From contig OZ234501.1 in assembly GCA_965153455.1 (NCBI GenBank), positions 9,920,001 to 9,984,000 of the forward strand: a DNA stretch of 64,000 bases, in the 5' to 3' direction. The first letter of the stretch is position 1. Each line of letters starts with the position of its first letter. This DNA is from Sphagnum compactum (taxonomy: Eukaryota > Bryophyta > Sphagnopsida > Sphagnales). Positions 46,600-59,000 of the stretch are shown here, piece by piece. The notes under the pieces were generated by a model that saw only the letters and a list, made by a program, of their open reading frames with translations, had not been told where the DNA came from and made no database searches. A program made the translations under genes and the position numbers.

Positions 46600-47560
46600 T
46601 AGATCACAAACATTATGGAATGATAGATGTGAGATGTTCATGACATAGTTTGTTTTATTTAAGGTTAAGAATTAGCAAGTGTGTGATTATACCTCATATC
46701 GAATTGCTTACATTATGCATTAATGAGTCATTTGAAGCCAAACATTTAGGGAACAATTGTTTTAAAGTTTGATGACCCACATGAAGGTATGGCATGTTTA
46801 TAGTTCTTTTATTTGATCCATGGGGGTCTTTTGATTGTGGCAAAATTGTGGTTAAATATATAAATGAGGATGACACTTCATTTAATGTTCTATAAGAAGT
46901 TTAGGTTTGGGGTTGTGTTAAGGGTAGAAAAATTTCCTTTGTTGGTTAAACACCATGGATGTTAGGAGACAATAGTACCATCACTGGATAGTAGTTACCA
47001 TCAAATGGCAAAACAATCTCAAAATAATTCTAACATGAAAGTGGTTTATGATGGTAGTATTATTAGGACAATGAACTACCTTCATGGGATAGAATAATCA
47101 AAAATTAATTCTAAGAGGAATTTTAATAAAAGTAATATTAGTTACTAGAAAATGATATCCTAGTCTAGTTCATTTAGAAGGACATTCTAGTAACTATTTG
47201 ATTACTAATAGTAAATATCCTATTTACCATCCTTTATTTACTAAGGATGAAACCATCTAGGTTAATTAGTCTAAGTGGATCTAAAAGATGGATGGATTTC
47301 CCTTAACTAAGATGTGTGGAAGGGATTAGAATAAGGAGATCTAGGAGGATAAGGATTTCACCTTTGTGTGGTGAATATCCTTCTTGGGTTACAACAAAGA
47401 GGTAGACATGAGATTTGGGGTTTGTAAGGAAGGTAACGTTGTTGCAAATAAAAGGTAATAGCCACAAAAGGTCTAGAGGTGCTACAAATGGTAAGTAGCA
47501 GCTATCGGAGGTTTGCAGGTGGTTGGGGTTTTTTTTTCAAATCTGTGGATGACAATATGT
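46600..47560. other. Intergenic flank of the CACTA element
   Basis: No gene or structured repeat recognised. Confidence 0.45.
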
Positions 47561-47679
47561 GCATGACGATAATTATTGCATGACAATAGATGTTGTAAGA
47601 TGGTAACTATTGCATGACTATAGTTGTTGCACGACGGTAGTTGTTGCAGGATGGTAGTTTTTACAGGATGATAGGGAGA
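47561..47679 (+). repeat. 17-bp minisatellite, about 7 units
   Basis: Units such as GCATGACGATAATTATT, GCATGACTATAGTTGTT and GCACGACGGTAGTTGTT follow every 17 bp with substitutions. Confidence 0.85.
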
Positions 47680-47947
47680 CACTAAACAAGTGTTACTCTC
47701 ATGTGTTTTCATCTTCTTTCGTATTCCTTTTTTTATTCGACAACCTTTTACCTTGATGGTAACTAGGTTGCCGAATCCCACAATTTAACATTTACTAGTA
47801 TTTTTACTATCCCTGATGGATGGTAGTTGGCTAGTAGTGGGACAACATAAGACCAAGGAGAAGGAGTAATGGTTCCCTTTCTTTGGGGACAAAAATGCAC
47901 ATGTTGCCCAAAGGGCAAGAGTAAGGCATTATGGGAAGGGTGTCACA

Positions 47948-48250
47948 TTGGTAAAAGAACCATTTGAAGTGAAAAAAAACTTGGAGGATGATCTACTGCC
48001 ACTAATTGATTTGAAAAATGATCTTCCACCACTCATTGATCTTACTCCTATGGGAGAATTACTTGAGGAGGCAATAGGAAATCAAAATAATCCAACTTAC
48101 CATCTGATATTGGAAGAGGTGCTAACAAATGAAAAACACAACAATTACCATCTACTGTTTGAAAAGGTGGTGGCACATCAAGAAACAACAAACTATTGTC
48201 TATTGTTTGAGGAAGCAGTAACACATCAGAACACATCTGACATAACCTAG
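47948..48250 (+). CDS. 100-residue ORF with internal amino-acid repeats
   Basis: The acidic product holds a duplicated DLLPLIDLKND/LPPLIDLTP and three copies of a 16-18-residue unit, NYHLLFEKVVAHQET and its variants. It is open from an ATG to a TAG. It lies about 80 bp before the piggyBac remnant on the same strand, so it may be the acidic N-terminal region of that transposase; internal repeats could also be an independent minisatellite. Confidence 0.35.
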   Translation: MVKEPFEVKKNLEDDLLPLIDLKNDLPPLIDLTPMGELLEEAIGNQNNPTYHLILEEVLTNEKHNNYHLLFEKVVAHQETTNYCLLFEEAVTHQNTSDIT

Positions 48251-48329
48251 ATGATCTTACATATGACAAAATTGCAAAGATTAATTAGTTGAGGCATGTA
48301 ATGAATTGTGTGGGTAATTATGGAATGTA

Positions 48330-49170
48330 AAACATAATTTGTGTGGATGAAATGATGGTTCAATACATTGGGAAATACTCACCCATCTAACAATAAACAA
48401 AAGCTAAACCTTGTAGGTATGGAATAAAAATTTAGTGTTCAGCTAATGCCAAGTCCAAGTTTATTCAAACAATGGACATGTATTGTGGTGCAAGTCATGA
48501 AAATGCTAAACATGTAACTGGATACAAGATTGTGTATGGGTTGATGGATGGCCACAAAAGCAAGAATCACATTCTCACATGTGATAACTTTTTTCCTAGC
48601 TTTACATTGTTTTGGGATCTTTTGAAGGTTGGGGTGCATGCCACATGGACTTGTAGGACTAATCATAAGGGGTGGTTTATTGCTTTGACTATTGATCCAA
48701 AGAGATGATCAAGAGGACAACTTTGGTATCACATGCATGTTTCAAATAAGCTTGCTATAGTTTTCTAGTTTGACAACAAATTAGTTTCCATTTTGTCCAT
48801 TGTTCTTAGTCCAATTGATCCTATAGGTTTCACATTTGCTATTTGGTGGCATCTAACTAGTCCACTAGACATCTTTACTAGCTAAATGTTAATGCATTAC
48901 TAGGTAAACATTGCAAAGTTGATGTCTAGGATCTTGACTTCGTGAACATTATACTTTGCAAAGGTGGGATCACAAATGGTGGCATTGGATCATTTTCCAT
49001 GTCATTGATACCATCATTGTGAACTCATACATCATGTACAAGATGCATATGACTAGACTCGATAAGTTAGTGAAAACAATGTTATAGTTGAAATTTAATG
49101 TGGCTTTGGTTAGGGCTCTCGTAAAAAAAGGTGTGTATTTTATTCTAAAGGAAAAAACAATGGTAGGGGC
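48330..49170 (+). pseudogene. piggyBac-family transposase remnant
   Basis: Ordered segments of the DDE_Tnp_1_7 domain are readable. VDEMMVQYIGKYSP holds the first catalytic Asp region. GIKIWCSANAKSKF, GYKIVYGLMDGHKSK and HILTCDNFFPSFTLFWDLLK follow, the last with the second Asp in CDNFF. Next comes GVHATWTCRTNHKGW. After a decayed stretch, KWWHWIIFHVIDTIIVNSYI matches the conserved C-terminal WW…H…D…NA(S)YI block. Stops and frameshifts separate them, and the third Asp region (GGVDxxD) is not recognisable. No TTAA-flanked ends were identified. Confidence 0.82.
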
Positions 49171-49252
49171 TTTTGTACTCAATTTGGGGAGGTTGCATTA
49201 TTCTATGCAATGGATAAGAACACCAAGGAGAAAATAATTATGTGTGATATGT

Positions 49253-49640
49253 AAAATTTCATGGATGGGCATATGTAGGCAAGCACATGTGGTTCAATTT
49301 TCACCAAGTTGTACTAACATCAGAAATATTTATGGGCAATTGTTCAACTAAGGTTTTTCTAACTTTTTGTGGCATTATGTGATCAATTTTCAGAGTTGTA
49401 TAATTTATTTATTTTTAAATTGAGTTCTCTAAATTTCATGGGTTGACACATGTAAGTAAGCACATGTGTTCAATTTTCACAAAATTGTAATAAATTCAGA
49501 AATATTTATTGGACAATATTTCACCCCACCAAACTCGGAGATAGCTGGTTTTAAGGGCTTCCTAAATTTTTGTGGCATTTTATGGTCAATTTTCAAAGTT
49601 GAATAACTTTTTTGTTTTTACTTTTTTTTCAATTCTTTAA
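49253..49640 (+). repeat. Tandem duplication, about 180-bp unit
   Basis: The series AATTTCATGG…AAGCACATGTG…CAATTTTCAC…AGAAATATTTAT…TTTTTGTGGCATT…GGTCAATTTTCA is present twice (from about 49253 and about 49431). The second unit carries an extra 30 bp around ACTCGGAGATAGCTGG. Confidence 0.75.
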
Positions 49641-49649
49641 ATTGCATAG

Positions 49650-51150
49650 GTCTTCAAATTGACTAAATTTTCTTGTGGATGATGATCAATTTGGCAACAA
49701 CACAACAACCTTACATTCAATCATGTTTGACCCTTGGACACATGAAAAAAGTTGTAAAACATTGCTGTAAAGTACTCATTTTTTGGGTTTTGATCTGTAC
49801 ACCTTATTGCACCTATAACTAACAATTGAAAGTTTTTTGGAGCCCAGCCAACCCCACCCTGAATCAAAAGAAAAATAGAAAAAAGAGAATGCCCCTCTCC
49901 CCATAAGAACAGGAAAACCTAACAAACAAAGTCAAATCAAACTATGGAGTTATTATTGTGTTTGCTGCAATGCACAAGGGTACACACCCTTGATTGGGAA
50001 ACTTGACAGGGAACGTGACAGGGCTGATAGCAATAATAATAATAAAGTTTGTCAAAAAAAATGTTTTATTTCCTTGATATTGTGTGGATGCACATTGGAC
50101 GTGCATCTTTCACCATTTGCTTCTTCCTCATCCAAAAGCTCTTTTTGTGCAGATCTTTTTCCAGCCACTTCATATGGATTCCTTCAGTCTTCCCTAGAAA
50201 TTTTGGAATCATGAAAGAATGGTAGCTAGGTCAAAATCTCTAAAAACTTGGAATTTTGAGGGCTGCCCAAAAACAAAAAGATTTCACTTTCACCAGTGGG
50301 GACTTTTCATATCTCAACCAAATCCCAACCCCCTTACATGGCTTTTCTGGAGGTTTGTAAGAGCTAGTTCCTCTTCAAAGTTGGACTGGTTTGGTCAAAT
50401 GAGGTTTAAGGGTTAATGAACATAAAGAATCTGTGAAAAAAATATTCTTTATCTTTCTTTCAAGAGACAACATTCTCGACAAGATTTCAAGGGTCAGGAA
50501 TAATTAAAAACCAAAAGATACCTTCCCAAAAATGGAAGATACTTTCATTTCTGGGAGACAGAAGAGCCCTTCTTGAAAATGAAAAAGGCCCTAGCATTTG
50601 CGGAAGGTCAAATTTGGATTTAAAGACATGCCTTCCAAATACACTAAAATTATTTTGGGCAGGTATTTTGGTGTTGATAATTCTCTCATGTCACCTTGTG
50701 ATGTACCTATACTTTTCATGGATGCAACGTATTCCAATAGCTATCACGTGATGGTCCGGCATATATCACGTGATGGTCCGGCTCACCATGCTTGTGTCAT
50801 CACCAGGACCACAATATAGCCGGAAATTAATACGCTGAGACTTGGGTTGCTGCAATTGAAACCCACTGGTTAAGTGAAGCTTGTAGAAATAGGGTCCAAA
50901 GTCCAAATTCCAAACCTAGCCAGGTGAGGAGTGAGGACCATCTTCCATCTTTGCCCCCATAACCGCTAATTCTTGTTTTTTGGGTCTTCTATCAAAATCA
51001 GTCTAAATTAGCCAGATTATTAATATCATTATTATTACACACTTATTATAGCCTTTATGTCAGACTGTAAAGCGTCGATCGTTTTTAGAAAGGGCTATGT
51101 TGGAGTATACTAGGCACTGCATCATCTATCTGCATTTTAATCACCAAAAA
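49650..51150. other. Intergenic, no gene recognised
   Basis: Short plus frames at 49990-50214, 50219-50416 and 50598-50819 have no motif. They may be remains of transcribed DNA because GC content rises slightly. Confidence 0.4.
50742..50783 (+). repeat. 22-bp tandem duplication with CACGTG cores
   Basis: TATCACGTGATGGTCCGGC occurs at 50742 and 50764. Each unit contains a palindromic TCACGTGA, the G-box core recognised by plant bZIP and bHLH factors. Confidence 0.7.
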
Positions 51151-51164
51151 GAATTAAAATGGCT

Positions 51165-51310
51165 GTACACGCCAGGCCCCAGGCGATTTGGCCAGTGGGT
51201 GGGCCTGGCACCGCCCTTTTTTGTCCCTAACCCCACCCCCGCCCCCCCACTTACCACCGGTCTTGGCACCGCCCTATTTCGTCGTATCCCCAAACTCTAC
51301 CCCAGAGCCT
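51165..51310. repeat. GC-rich segment with internal direct duplication
   Basis: CTGGCACCGCCCTTTTTTGTC and CTTGGCACCGCCCTATTTCGTC lie about 63 bp apart, separated by C-rich DNA. Its composition resembles the ends of the MITE at 1220-1638, but no matching TIR or target duplication was found. Confidence 0.45.
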
Positions 51311-51903
51311 AGAGGTAATTAGAATAGGTTGGGATGATGATGAACTTTTCTGTCCAGGAGAAGGGTCCCAGCTGAAGGGTCTATTTTGAGACACTGGCCT
51401 CGTGACAGGTGCCTCAAATTCCGGACGAGTCTTAAGCGAGACCCCTTCCTATGGCAAAGAAATAGGAACCTGTCCCCCCACCCACCCCCCACCAAAATCT
51501 TTTTTCTCACATCTTTTTCTTTGCATCGTTTAGGGTTACCCTGTACCTCATGCTTTTTCAGTTTTGAACTTTTCTTTTGTGTGCGCGACTACAAGTCAGA
51601 GCTTTGTTGTTTTAATTTGCACAGGCCATCGTGCTTTTCAGAAAGAATCGGAAACTTTCTATTCATTCTTTTTCTCTATTAGTGCATTTTGCACAAGAGC
51701 CGAGAGTTCTGTGTCAAGTATCTTTTCACAGATGGTCTGAAGAGCTGTATCTAATAATTGTGTGTTTTTGGAGGATAATAAATACCCCTTACTGAGCTTT
51801 GACAAAGCGTCAGTTTTGCACCCTGCGTGGTTTTGCTCATTTTGTAGATCGTGTCCTTCACAATTAACACTTGTGCTGCTAAAAACAAAAACAATTCCTT
51901 GCT

Positions 51904-51965
51904 GGGTTCGAACCTATGACTTCAGGAGAGTAGACCTAGTAGCCTACCCACTTGTAGCCTTTCCA
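51904..51965 (-). repeat. tRNA-like sequence / SINE head
   Basis: On the minus strand a perfect B box GGTTCGAACCC (RC of 51904-51914) is preceded by AGGTCTACTCTCCTGAAGTC. An A-box-like GGCTACAAGTGGGTAGGC lies further upstream. The order resembles a decayed elongator Met-tRNA. Stems are too imperfect for a functional tRNA, so a tRNA-derived SINE or tRNA pseudogene is likely. Confidence 0.45.
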
Positions 51966-52494
51966 ACCATCTTTAATAGCAAGTTTGGGGGGAGGGGGGG
52001 GGCGCCGGGTGGGGAGATCAGGCGAACCCTACAATAGAATCAAATTAGGCACCACGTGAACACCATGGCAAAGCTTTTGTAGGGGTGAGGGGTGGGGGTA
52101 TTCAGCGTTCTTTCGAAAAAGAAACAAAAAAAAGTTGAAAAGCAAAGAAAATTCAGAAAGATGTATGTAGATTAAAAGAAGTATCTTCCGTAACTTTGGA
52201 AGGCACTGTGACAGGCTGTCGGGGATCTTGCGGGGGGGGGATTCTGGAAGACCCTGTGTCAGTTTCACTCTAAACTATCCTAAAAATACACTAGAAACAA
52301 AGTTGCTATTCTTTAGGGAATCTGGGCCGGCCTAAAGTACACGGCCTGGCCGTACGGGCTGCGAAAGAGTGAGAAGAAATACTAAGAATAGATGGGCATT
52401 ATAATGGACTTTTCTGGCGAGTGAATCCCACGAACCCTCCTCCCTCAACTGGAAACTTTTCACTCTTACTCTATTTGATCTATAACTGATGATG
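51966..52494. other. Intergenic with G- and A-runs
   Basis: A G-rich tract lies near 51985-52015 and another near 52233. No coding sequence is supported. Confidence 0.4.
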
Positions 52495-52990
52495 CAACCC
52501 TGCAAAACTTTATTTATAAACACACCATAGGTTTGGAAAATGTACCAAGGAACAAGAAAAAGGAAAAGGTAGAAATCTAATATATTAAAGCAAACATGGT
52601 GTCTGTCTGTCTGTGGTGACAAACAGGGCAGGGCAGGGGCAGGGCAGGGCGGCCAGGGCAGACACCCGCCCACTGGACCTGCTGGCGGCCCGCAGCAACA
52701 GCCCGTTGATTTGTGACCCCATTTGGAACGTTTATTGGCTCATCAGCAATTCTTTTTGGAACATTGGACGTGCCCACATAGAATACCTCTCTGGAACCAG
52801 AAACAAATCTGTTACCCTAGACTTTACTTTTCAGTTTATATACAAAGGATGTGAATTTTGGGCAAAGCCATATGGGATAAAACCAAGGTGCAATTGGGAA
52901 CATCTTGGTGAACATATTTGGGAACTTGGTGGGAACCCCATGGGAACATGATGGGTGGACATTAGGAACAAAGGAAAAAAGAAATGCCCC
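52495..52990. repeat. Composite dispersed repeat copies (inverted 1131-1186 relative, then R3 copy 2)
   Basis: 52495-52549 is the inverted relative of 1131-1186. A G-rich (GGGCA)n-like tract at 52620-52660 follows. 52734-52776 matches about 520-560, and 52860-52985 matches R3 at 1655-1830. The same modules thus occur at both ends of the window in rearranged order, suggesting fragments of one larger element family. Confidence 0.6.
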
Positions 52991-53304
52991 ATGCCCCCTC
53001 TTTAAAAAGAAAAAAACTGGACATTCATGGGTGCAAGTTGAGCCTTCTTGTTGGTTTCATGAAATTTCTCTTTTCAAAATTGTTCATCACCATTTTCACC
53101 TTCGCAAATATACCCCTTCTTAAGTACTAGGGTACCTATTAACCTCTCACAAGTCCAACATTCTTTTTTGGCAATGAAACAACTCAATTGGCCCATAGCA
53201 AAAAAAAGGTTGAAACTATGGAGGCTCCCAAAATAGAAAATTTTATGGAAAGATGGAGTGCCTCCCCCTTTGACCCACCTATATAGGTGAGAAGGGGAGG
53301 ACTT

Positions 53305-53420
53305 TGGGCAAAACATATGAGATTACAGCAAGGTGCTATTGGGAACACCCTTGGGGAACACGTTGGGAACCTAGGGAGCATATTGAGGCACTCCGCCAAC
53401 ATAGAAGCCTAAATAAGCTT
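53305..53420 (+). repeat. Dispersed repeat R3, copy 3
   Basis: It shares CATATG-GAT-A…CAAGGTGC-ATTGGGAACA and spaced GGGAAC words with 52865-52960 and 1670-1800. Confidence 0.6.
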
Positions 53421-53540
53421 CCCTCCCCCGAAAAAGAAGCATGATTTGGGAATTTTAATTGAGGTGCCATTGGAAACATATAAAAGACACAGTGGGAATA
53501 GATCAAAAAATAAAAATCCCCCTCCCCACCCCCCCCCTTG

Positions 53541-53730
53541 CATTAGGCACGGGGTTCAAACTAGAGCTTGGTAACGGGGCGAGGGGGGCCAGCACGAGGC
53601 GGGAAGTTAATTATATATAACAAGGGAAAGGGGGGGGATCAACGGGTTAAAAAATCGGAGTGGGCAATGGGAAGGACCGGGCGAGGGGGAGCTCGACGGG
53701 TGCATTATGCACCGGGTTCACACTAGTAAC
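53541..53730. repeat. G-rich segment bounded by imperfect direct repeats
   Basis: GCATTAGGCACGGGGTTCAA (53541) and GCATTATGCACCGGGTTCAC (53702) flank about 140 bp of G-rich DNA. The two copies differ at a few positions. Confidence 0.55.
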
Positions 53731-53739
53731 TCTTATATT

Positions 53740-55980
53740 AAAGCACCCAAAAACTTCAGCCAAATCCGCTGTTGAAATTGCAACCGCGAACATTTGATTC
53801 TACAATTTGCACGGATTTTGTGCTGACAACTTTGTGAGGTTACTTACACGACCATCAGCTGTCTTCTTCATGGCTTGACCTCAGAGAAAAACACGCAGAA
53901 CAGGGAGTAAAAACACAACAGGGATGAACAAAGGTGGAAGGGTCAGTGAGGGAGTACCTATAATTCAAATCACGACATATCTTGGCGATTTCCTCTTCAC
54001 CACAAATTCGGTGATTTCCTTGGCCTGGTGTTTGTCATACTCTGGGCAAGTGTTTTTTTTGGGTCATTTTTGTGATACTGGTTGGCACTGTGAATTCCTG
54101 CAGCCTACAGGACCCAGGGCATGTTCTCTAGAGGCCCGAGGTCTTTATTATATGACCCAACTTGTTTGCTGCAAGTCTTATTATATGCGCCAACTTTGTG
54201 GACTATCTATGCCCACTAGTCATCGCAATGATTGACTGTGGAGTGCCAAGTAAGTACACATGTGGGCATGAATTTATATCATCAGTGTTGTTTCAACTGA
54301 TTGCACATTCCCATGTGGTCTCTGGTGGGATATCTGGTGATGATAATGAATGTCTCCCCCCCCCCCAAAAGACAGATGGAGTTATTAGCACAATAAGTGT
54401 AGTTTTTGTTTCCTATAACAGGAAACTTCATTGCAGGTGAAAAGTTGAACAGTGTGTGGAGTCACAAGCAGGGTTTTTTTTTTTTAATATACATATATAT
54501 AGAATGTGCGTGAGTAGCAATAGGACAGCCCTCTGATATACCTAGCTGGCTTCTTATGTAATTTTGACAGAGGATTAGGTGGCTTCTTGATAATTTGTTG
54601 AGTTAGTTCTTGGCCAACATGGATATTTCAAAATAGCCCAAAGTGGCTATTCATTTTTTAAAAAAATAAGTTCAATCCAAACCCACAAAAAATTTCAAGT
54701 AAGTCTAGCTGGCACCCACCCAAAAAAACAAGTGGAAAATTTTGCTCCATTGCTGAAAAGAGAGGAGAAACAAACACACACAAATGACATGGATGCATCC
54801 AAGTTCAAAACTTCAAACTTACAAACACAATCACTTTGAAATGGACTTGAACCCTAGTATGATATCAGATTTTGCCGAATTTAATGCAAAGTCCCACCCA
54901 TCATACCCAAATGTTACTAAACCTTATAACCTCATAAGAACCAAACATGAACACGATTTACCAAACTTGTCCAAATCATGAAAATAGGAACACTTGAAGC
55001 TTGGGTTGTGAGAAGAACATAACTTGCCAAGTGGCAACACCAATTTGGATTTTCTAATCCTTCCAAGTTGTTATAACCTCCTAATAAGAGAAATTATCTT
55101 GAGTATAAAACTCTTGTGCAAATATGCGGACAATTGTGTCCAAATATAGATTTAATCAAGTGTGCAATTTATCTTTTAGACTTCACGAATGCATCTATGT
55201 AGAAAGTTTGCTAAAGTTTTATATATTTGAGCATTGACACCATTGCAATTTTAACCAACTTCAAGTATTCATTTAACTGTTGAGTGAGCAAACATGTATT
55301 TAATTAATTCTAGACTAAATTGTTAATTATAGACTTTTCTCGGTGGTTAGAATCAAGTTTTTTATTGAATTTGAAACAAAACATTGGGGACATCTATTTG
55401 TTGGATCATTAAGTGAAGCAAAACATTATTGATATATGTTGTTATATCACATGGTGGCCCCCAAATCAAAGTTTTTCTCCAAATTTTGAATTTCCAAATG
55501 GTAATAAATCCAAAATTAACTAAATACATGGTAAGCCATCATTGCCGATTGTGACTCACAACTTGATCACTGGATTAATATCAAATGGCTTAACTAGATG
55601 CTTTTGTGCTTGCATCTCCATGGTGAGCTTAAATAATCACATTTGCAAATCTATGAAGTTAGCATTCAAAGGTTTTACAACCTATAGTAATGAGGGGTTC
55701 ACCCTCTTTGTTTCACAATAATGATCCCTTATGATATTGAAATATGTAAGGAAAAAGAAAATTCAACATCATGCTACATCCAAAATTGTGCATACATAAT
55801 GTTGACAACATTCATCATCTCACAATCCAAAAAACACCAATCCAGTTCATTGATGGACATATTGGCTGCAACAAAACATTGACCTTTCACTTGCATGATG
55901 GATGTTTCAAGAACATCCTTACACAAAAGTTGGTTAGCCCCAACGAGTGGATTGAAAATGTTCGTTGTGGTAATTAATTG
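53740..55980. other. Intergenic, no gene recognised
   Basis: The plus frame at 53924-54235 and others have no motif. A poly-C run (54357-54366) and a T run (54474-54486) are present. Confidence 0.4.
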
Positions 55981-55989
55981 TCAAATTTG

Positions 55990-57240
55990 AATACATCATG
56001 AAAAGATTTGTTTGGTAATCCTTACAACTATTACAAATTTGTAGGTGAAAACATCCATCCTTTGCACAAACTTGATCAAGGCATTAATTGCCTTCAACAA
56101 TGGCAACAAACAAAACAAGCCCAATAACTTGTGGAGATCACAAAAGAGGTCTAAATTCAACTTTGCTTGAGCAAAAAAAACATTGTCTTGTGGCATCTTG
56201 ACAATCAATGTCTTATATTCTTCCATCACATGTTTCAAAGGCTCCAACATGCTTATCCATCGAATCTTCACATTTCAAAAAATTTCAACCCCCATATGTC
56301 CACAATCTTAACAAGCTTAGTGAATTCCAAATGTTGTTTAAGGGAGTTGGAAAAATAAGAATACAATGATTGCAACAAATCTTTCAACTTAGCCACCATA
56401 TGGAAATTTAACAAACTTTGAACAACAAGATTCGTCCTATGGGACATGTAATATTGTACCATCATGTAAGGAAAATACTTCTTTAATTTAGATGTCATGT
56501 TAATGAATCAACCTTGGAAAAGGGAGGCCCCATCAACACCAAAACCCTTTTGCTACATGAGGGATTGAACAATCATAATAATAATATTATTTGCATTTCG
56601 ACCTTCAACAACATGTTGAAATGTGAACAATATTATAGGAATTCTTTTCCACACATGCATCATGTTCTATAAGTTAAGATTGATTATCAATACTAGTAAC
56701 TTCATTTCAACTCAAAGAAAAAAAAAACTTGCCTTAGCCATAGCAGTTTGAATTATTTTCAAAATGCAATCTACATTTTCCCACCCAAACCCATCAAACC
56801 AATGTTTCATAGAAGTGTCAAGAACATTTAAATGCACAAATATGTTTTGCATTGTTGTGTATTTTTTCATGGGGTGGCCATGGTTAAGTAAGTGAAAATT
56901 TAAGGCAAATTACACAATCTTATTCTTCCTATCAAGATTTCGAGTTGAACCATGAATGATTTATAACAACAATGTTTCAAGACCCTTTGCAACTTAAAAC
57001 TTTTCATTAGCAACATGAGCATTGTTTTTCAAGAAGTAGTGTTCACCCACCTTTACCCTCGACATAACTTCCAAGGTCGCATGATGACTTGCATGTTTCC
57101 AAAAGTGAAGCAAGTTTCGGAACTAAAAGTTTTTTTATGCTTTCAATTAAGGTGCATACCTTACACCAAACTTGAACAATTTTCCCACTAGAACCTAGAA
57201 TTGATTCTACCTAAGGAAGCTTGACTGGCCAAGTAACCTA
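55990..57240 (-). pseudogene. hAT-type transposase remnant
   Basis: Read on the minus strand from about 57230: VWCKVCTLIESIKKLLVPKL (zinc-finger-like start), KHWFDGFGWENVDCILKIIQ, a GFGVDGASLFQG block, then SKLKKYFPYMMVQYYMSHRT and NLVVQSLLNF. DLLQSLYSYFSNSLKQHLEF follows, and after a one-base frameshift KIRWISMLEPLKHVMEEYKT. The D-G-A-xx-FQG, H-R-x-NL and R-W-x-S-x-L patterns are those of plant hAT-like transposases, whose RNase-H-fold core cuts and pastes the element. Several stops and the frameshift make it inactive. The C-terminal dimerisation region and terminal repeats were not found. Confidence 0.8.
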
Positions 57241-59000
57241 AAAATGCATATTCAATTCATAGGCCTTTTTTTGTTTCTTGGTAAATTCAACATTTTCTTG
57301 GGTCAAAATTGTGTCCACAAACACACAATGAGGTTCCATAACAAAAGAAACTTCAACAAAAGATCATCATGATCAATAGAATGGTTATTAGAAGGACCAT
57401 CCCCTTGAAGGATTTTATCACCAAACAAATACTTGTACTTGAAATTCTTAAGGGCCTACATCTTCAATGGAAGTTTAGACATGCCACTTGAACAACAAGA
57501 AAAAAGAACACAAATACACAAAAATGAAGACGAACACAACCAAGTGGCAAGAACATCCCAAGTCTCGTCTCCCCAACAAAACAAACACAAACAAATATTA
57601 GGAATTTAAAAAGCTTGATTTCAAAAAATTCAAATGCATTCAAAAAATGAAAACACATGAAAAATGTTTAGGAATCAAGCTTGTACATCTTTGCAATTTG
57701 ATTGTTATTTAGGTTTAAAGGTTATCAATCACACTTCAACAACAAATTGAAAAATTGCACAAGCAAACATTACAACTTCCAAAGTTCCAAGCTCCAATAG
57801 AGAACCTCCCAAGTCTCCAATCTCGACAAGCAATAATTTTTTTATAATCCAAATTTGTGAAGGATTTCAAATTATGAACCTCATAAGAAATCCCAACATT
57901 CACAAGCCATGAGTAACCAACAACATCATAAACCCAAAACCTTAAAGCTTCAAGACTTGAATCTAAACAAAATCCTCCATATCCTTGGTGACTCCTCACC
58001 TTGATCCTATGGTGGCAAATTTTACATCGAAGCATTAAGGGCAGTTGATGAAATGACATGAAATCTTGTAAGTGTAGGTGACATATTGAAGCTTAAAAGC
58101 TATATGGGTATAGGTAAATGTAGGAGATGGGAAGGGGGAATTTGGTTCCATCCTCACCAATCTACAAAGGAGGTGGCTTTGTTATTCAATGATGGAATGG
58201 TGCTTGCAATTGCACATCAATGGTTCATAAGAATTTGATGGTGCCATCACTCTTTTTAACCCTTTTTCCCTTCATCCTTTTGACAGGCCCTAATTTCCAA
58301 TGAGCCTTTTGGTGAAAATTCTCACACACAAAAAAAATGTTGGTCACACGTTACATTGACTACTTTCAAACTTGAAAAAGGTTGTGGAATACCTGACTGC
58401 TGCTTGCAGAATTTGCTGGTCTCCAGTTTCTTGGAACATTTAGCTTGCTAGCTTTGTGAAGCAATGAACCAGATATCATGCCGAAGCTTAGGGAACAGCT
58501 CGTGATGCCGGATTAACCAGACCCCTTTTATTCTTGTGAATGGACTGTTTTGGTGCAATTGAAAGGGTGGTTGTGAAGCCAACATGTCTAGATTTTGAAG
58601 CATTAAAATTTACTCAAATCGCAAATATGACTTAATGGCCCATCCCAAGCTCCAGCAGCAACAATTTTTTTAGGCGTGAGGTTTTGCCAAAATGAGAAAA
58701 ATATAGATAAAAATGAAACATTTTCACAATATTCCCTTTTCAAGATCGTCAATTTTTTTTTTAAACTTGAAAAAAAGTCTCTACATTTAGACTCTAGTTT
58801 AGTTTGGTGGTATTTTTAAAAATTAGTTCTTTTACAGTTCCTGTCTGAAAACCTGTCACCATTTATTTAATGGTAAATCCCTCTTGGGATGTTAGCCAAT
58901 GCCGCAGCATTAAAAAATAGAAAAAAAAAAAATCATTGTCAAGCAGATGTCTGTTGTTTAATTTCTAATATTCTTGTTCACGTTATTACCAGTGTTGTCC
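57241..59000. other. Intergenic, no gene recognised
   Basis: Minus frames at 57464-57658 and 57736-58059 lack motifs. A GC-balanced stretch around 58390-58560 has no sustained frame. Confidence 0.4.

Noticed and set aside
54357-54366. C-run as a regulatory element
   Set aside because: A plain homopolymer run with no associated structure.
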